From: an uncultured Eubacteriales bacterium
GTDB taxonomy: Bacteria; Bacillota; Clostridia; Christensenellales; Aristaeellaceae
NCBI GenBank assembly: GCA_902760595.1
Contig: CACWHI010000016.1
Location: forward strand, 1-48,245
Length of the DNA stretch: 48,245 bases
Direction of reading: 5' to 3'
Of this stretch, positions 48,097-48,245 are shown piece by piece. A model generated the notes under the pieces. The model did no database searches, was not told the origin of the DNA, and worked only from the letters and a program-made list of their open reading frames with translations. Every line of letters begins with the position of its first letter. The stretch's first letter is position 1. Both the position numbers and the translations under genes were made by a program.

Positions 48097-48245
48097 TTAC
48101 TTTCCGGGAGCAGTGACTTCAAATGCGCTGGCATCGGGTCCTTCATGCGTGAGTTTGATTTCCGCCGCTGCACTGGTCACCTTGGTCTGATACTCAGTGG
48201 CACCGATGGTATAGGAGGCAGTCAGGCTCGGGTTTCCATCCTTGT
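48097..48245 (-). CDS. C-terminal end of a probable secreted/surface protein (partial)
   Basis: About 49 codons, running off the right edge, with stop TAA (complement of 48097-48099). Readable text includes 'DGNPSLTASYTIGATEYQTK' and the ending 'ASAFEVTAPGK'. The Ser/Thr-rich alternating pattern suggests a beta-strand extracellular domain of Ig-like type. Family and full product cannot be determined from the part visible. Confidence 0.6.
   Translation of the reverse strand, partial: KDGNPSLTASYTIGATEYQTKVTSAAAEIKLTHEGPDASAFEVTAPGK

Overview
The window looks like a chromosome segment of a Gram-positive-type anaerobe of the class Clostridia, probably from gut or rumen. The evidence is strong Shine-Dalgarno sites, sigma-A type promoters with 17-nt spacers, BspA-like surface leucine-rich repeats, LplB/YtcP-type oligosaccharide ABC transporters, a TRAP transporter, DUF5107 proteins, a BioY with a BirA box, and UvrC next to a DUF1292 gene. 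Most genes are GC-rich, with several visibly AT-richer patches. A Christensenellales-like host is possible but is a guess. No rRNA, tRNA or CRISPR array was found.

Layout. 0-5.2 kb: a giant BspA-like LRR surface protein without a signal peptide, whose first codons lie inside three 32-bp-spaced direct repeats. 5.2-5.9 kb: bioY behind a BirA-type operator/promoter. 5.9-6.7 kb: a gene-free, repeat-rich element (A). 6.8-9.3 kb: degV, a type II toxin-antitoxin pair followed by a second copy of the degV 3' end, and a small membrane-anchored protein. 9.4-23.1 kb: a sugar-utilisation locus with a divergent lactonase/DUF5107-TPR operon and a forward operon of two ABC permeases, a solute-binding protein, a second DUF5107-TPR protein, a NamZ/DUF1343 muramidase homologue, a FucI/AraA-fold isomerase and an RpiR/MurR regulator. 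23.2-31.9 kb: aldose-1-epimerase-like protein, TRAP transporter dctPQM, GH39-like glycosidase, ROK kinase, YgjV-like membrane protein and a two-domain class I mannose-6-phosphate isomerase homologue. 31.9-32.3 kb: a second copy (B) of the repeat element, inverted relative to A. 32.3-34.8 kb: a tandem-GNAT acetyltransferase and an AAA/DUF4143 ATPase. 34.8-41.6 kb: a DUF4838 protein, a second binding protein with two permeases, and an AraC regulator. 41.7-43.2 kb: trmO and a higBA-like pair. 43.2-44.2 kb: three tandem mini-genes, each a double-glycine leader fused to one LysM domain. 44.3-46.4 kb: uvrC and DUF1292. 46.5-48.2 kb: a frameshifted DUF4143 ATPase, an XRE remnant and the C-terminal end of a secreted-type protein.

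How the genes fit together. The middle 30 kb reads as glycan scavenging: two oligosaccharide ABC importers and one TRAP importer, intracellular glycoside-processing enzymes, a mutarotase-like protein, an isomerase, a ROK kinase and a phosphosugar isomerase, controlled by RpiR and AraC regulators. The two DUF5107-TPR proteins and the muramidase-like protein suggest a substrate not covered by a textbook pathway.

The most novel item is the LysM trio. Each is an 82-residue protein with a canonical 23-residue bacteriocin-type GG leader and a mature part that is essentially a single peptidoglycan-binding LysM domain. Each gene has its own conserved upstream region. I infer a family of small cell-wall-binding peptides exported by a peptidase-containing ABC transporter located elsewhere. 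Also notable are the inverted, structured repeat elements that bracket 25 kb, and the toxin-antitoxin pair lodged between two degV 3' ends.
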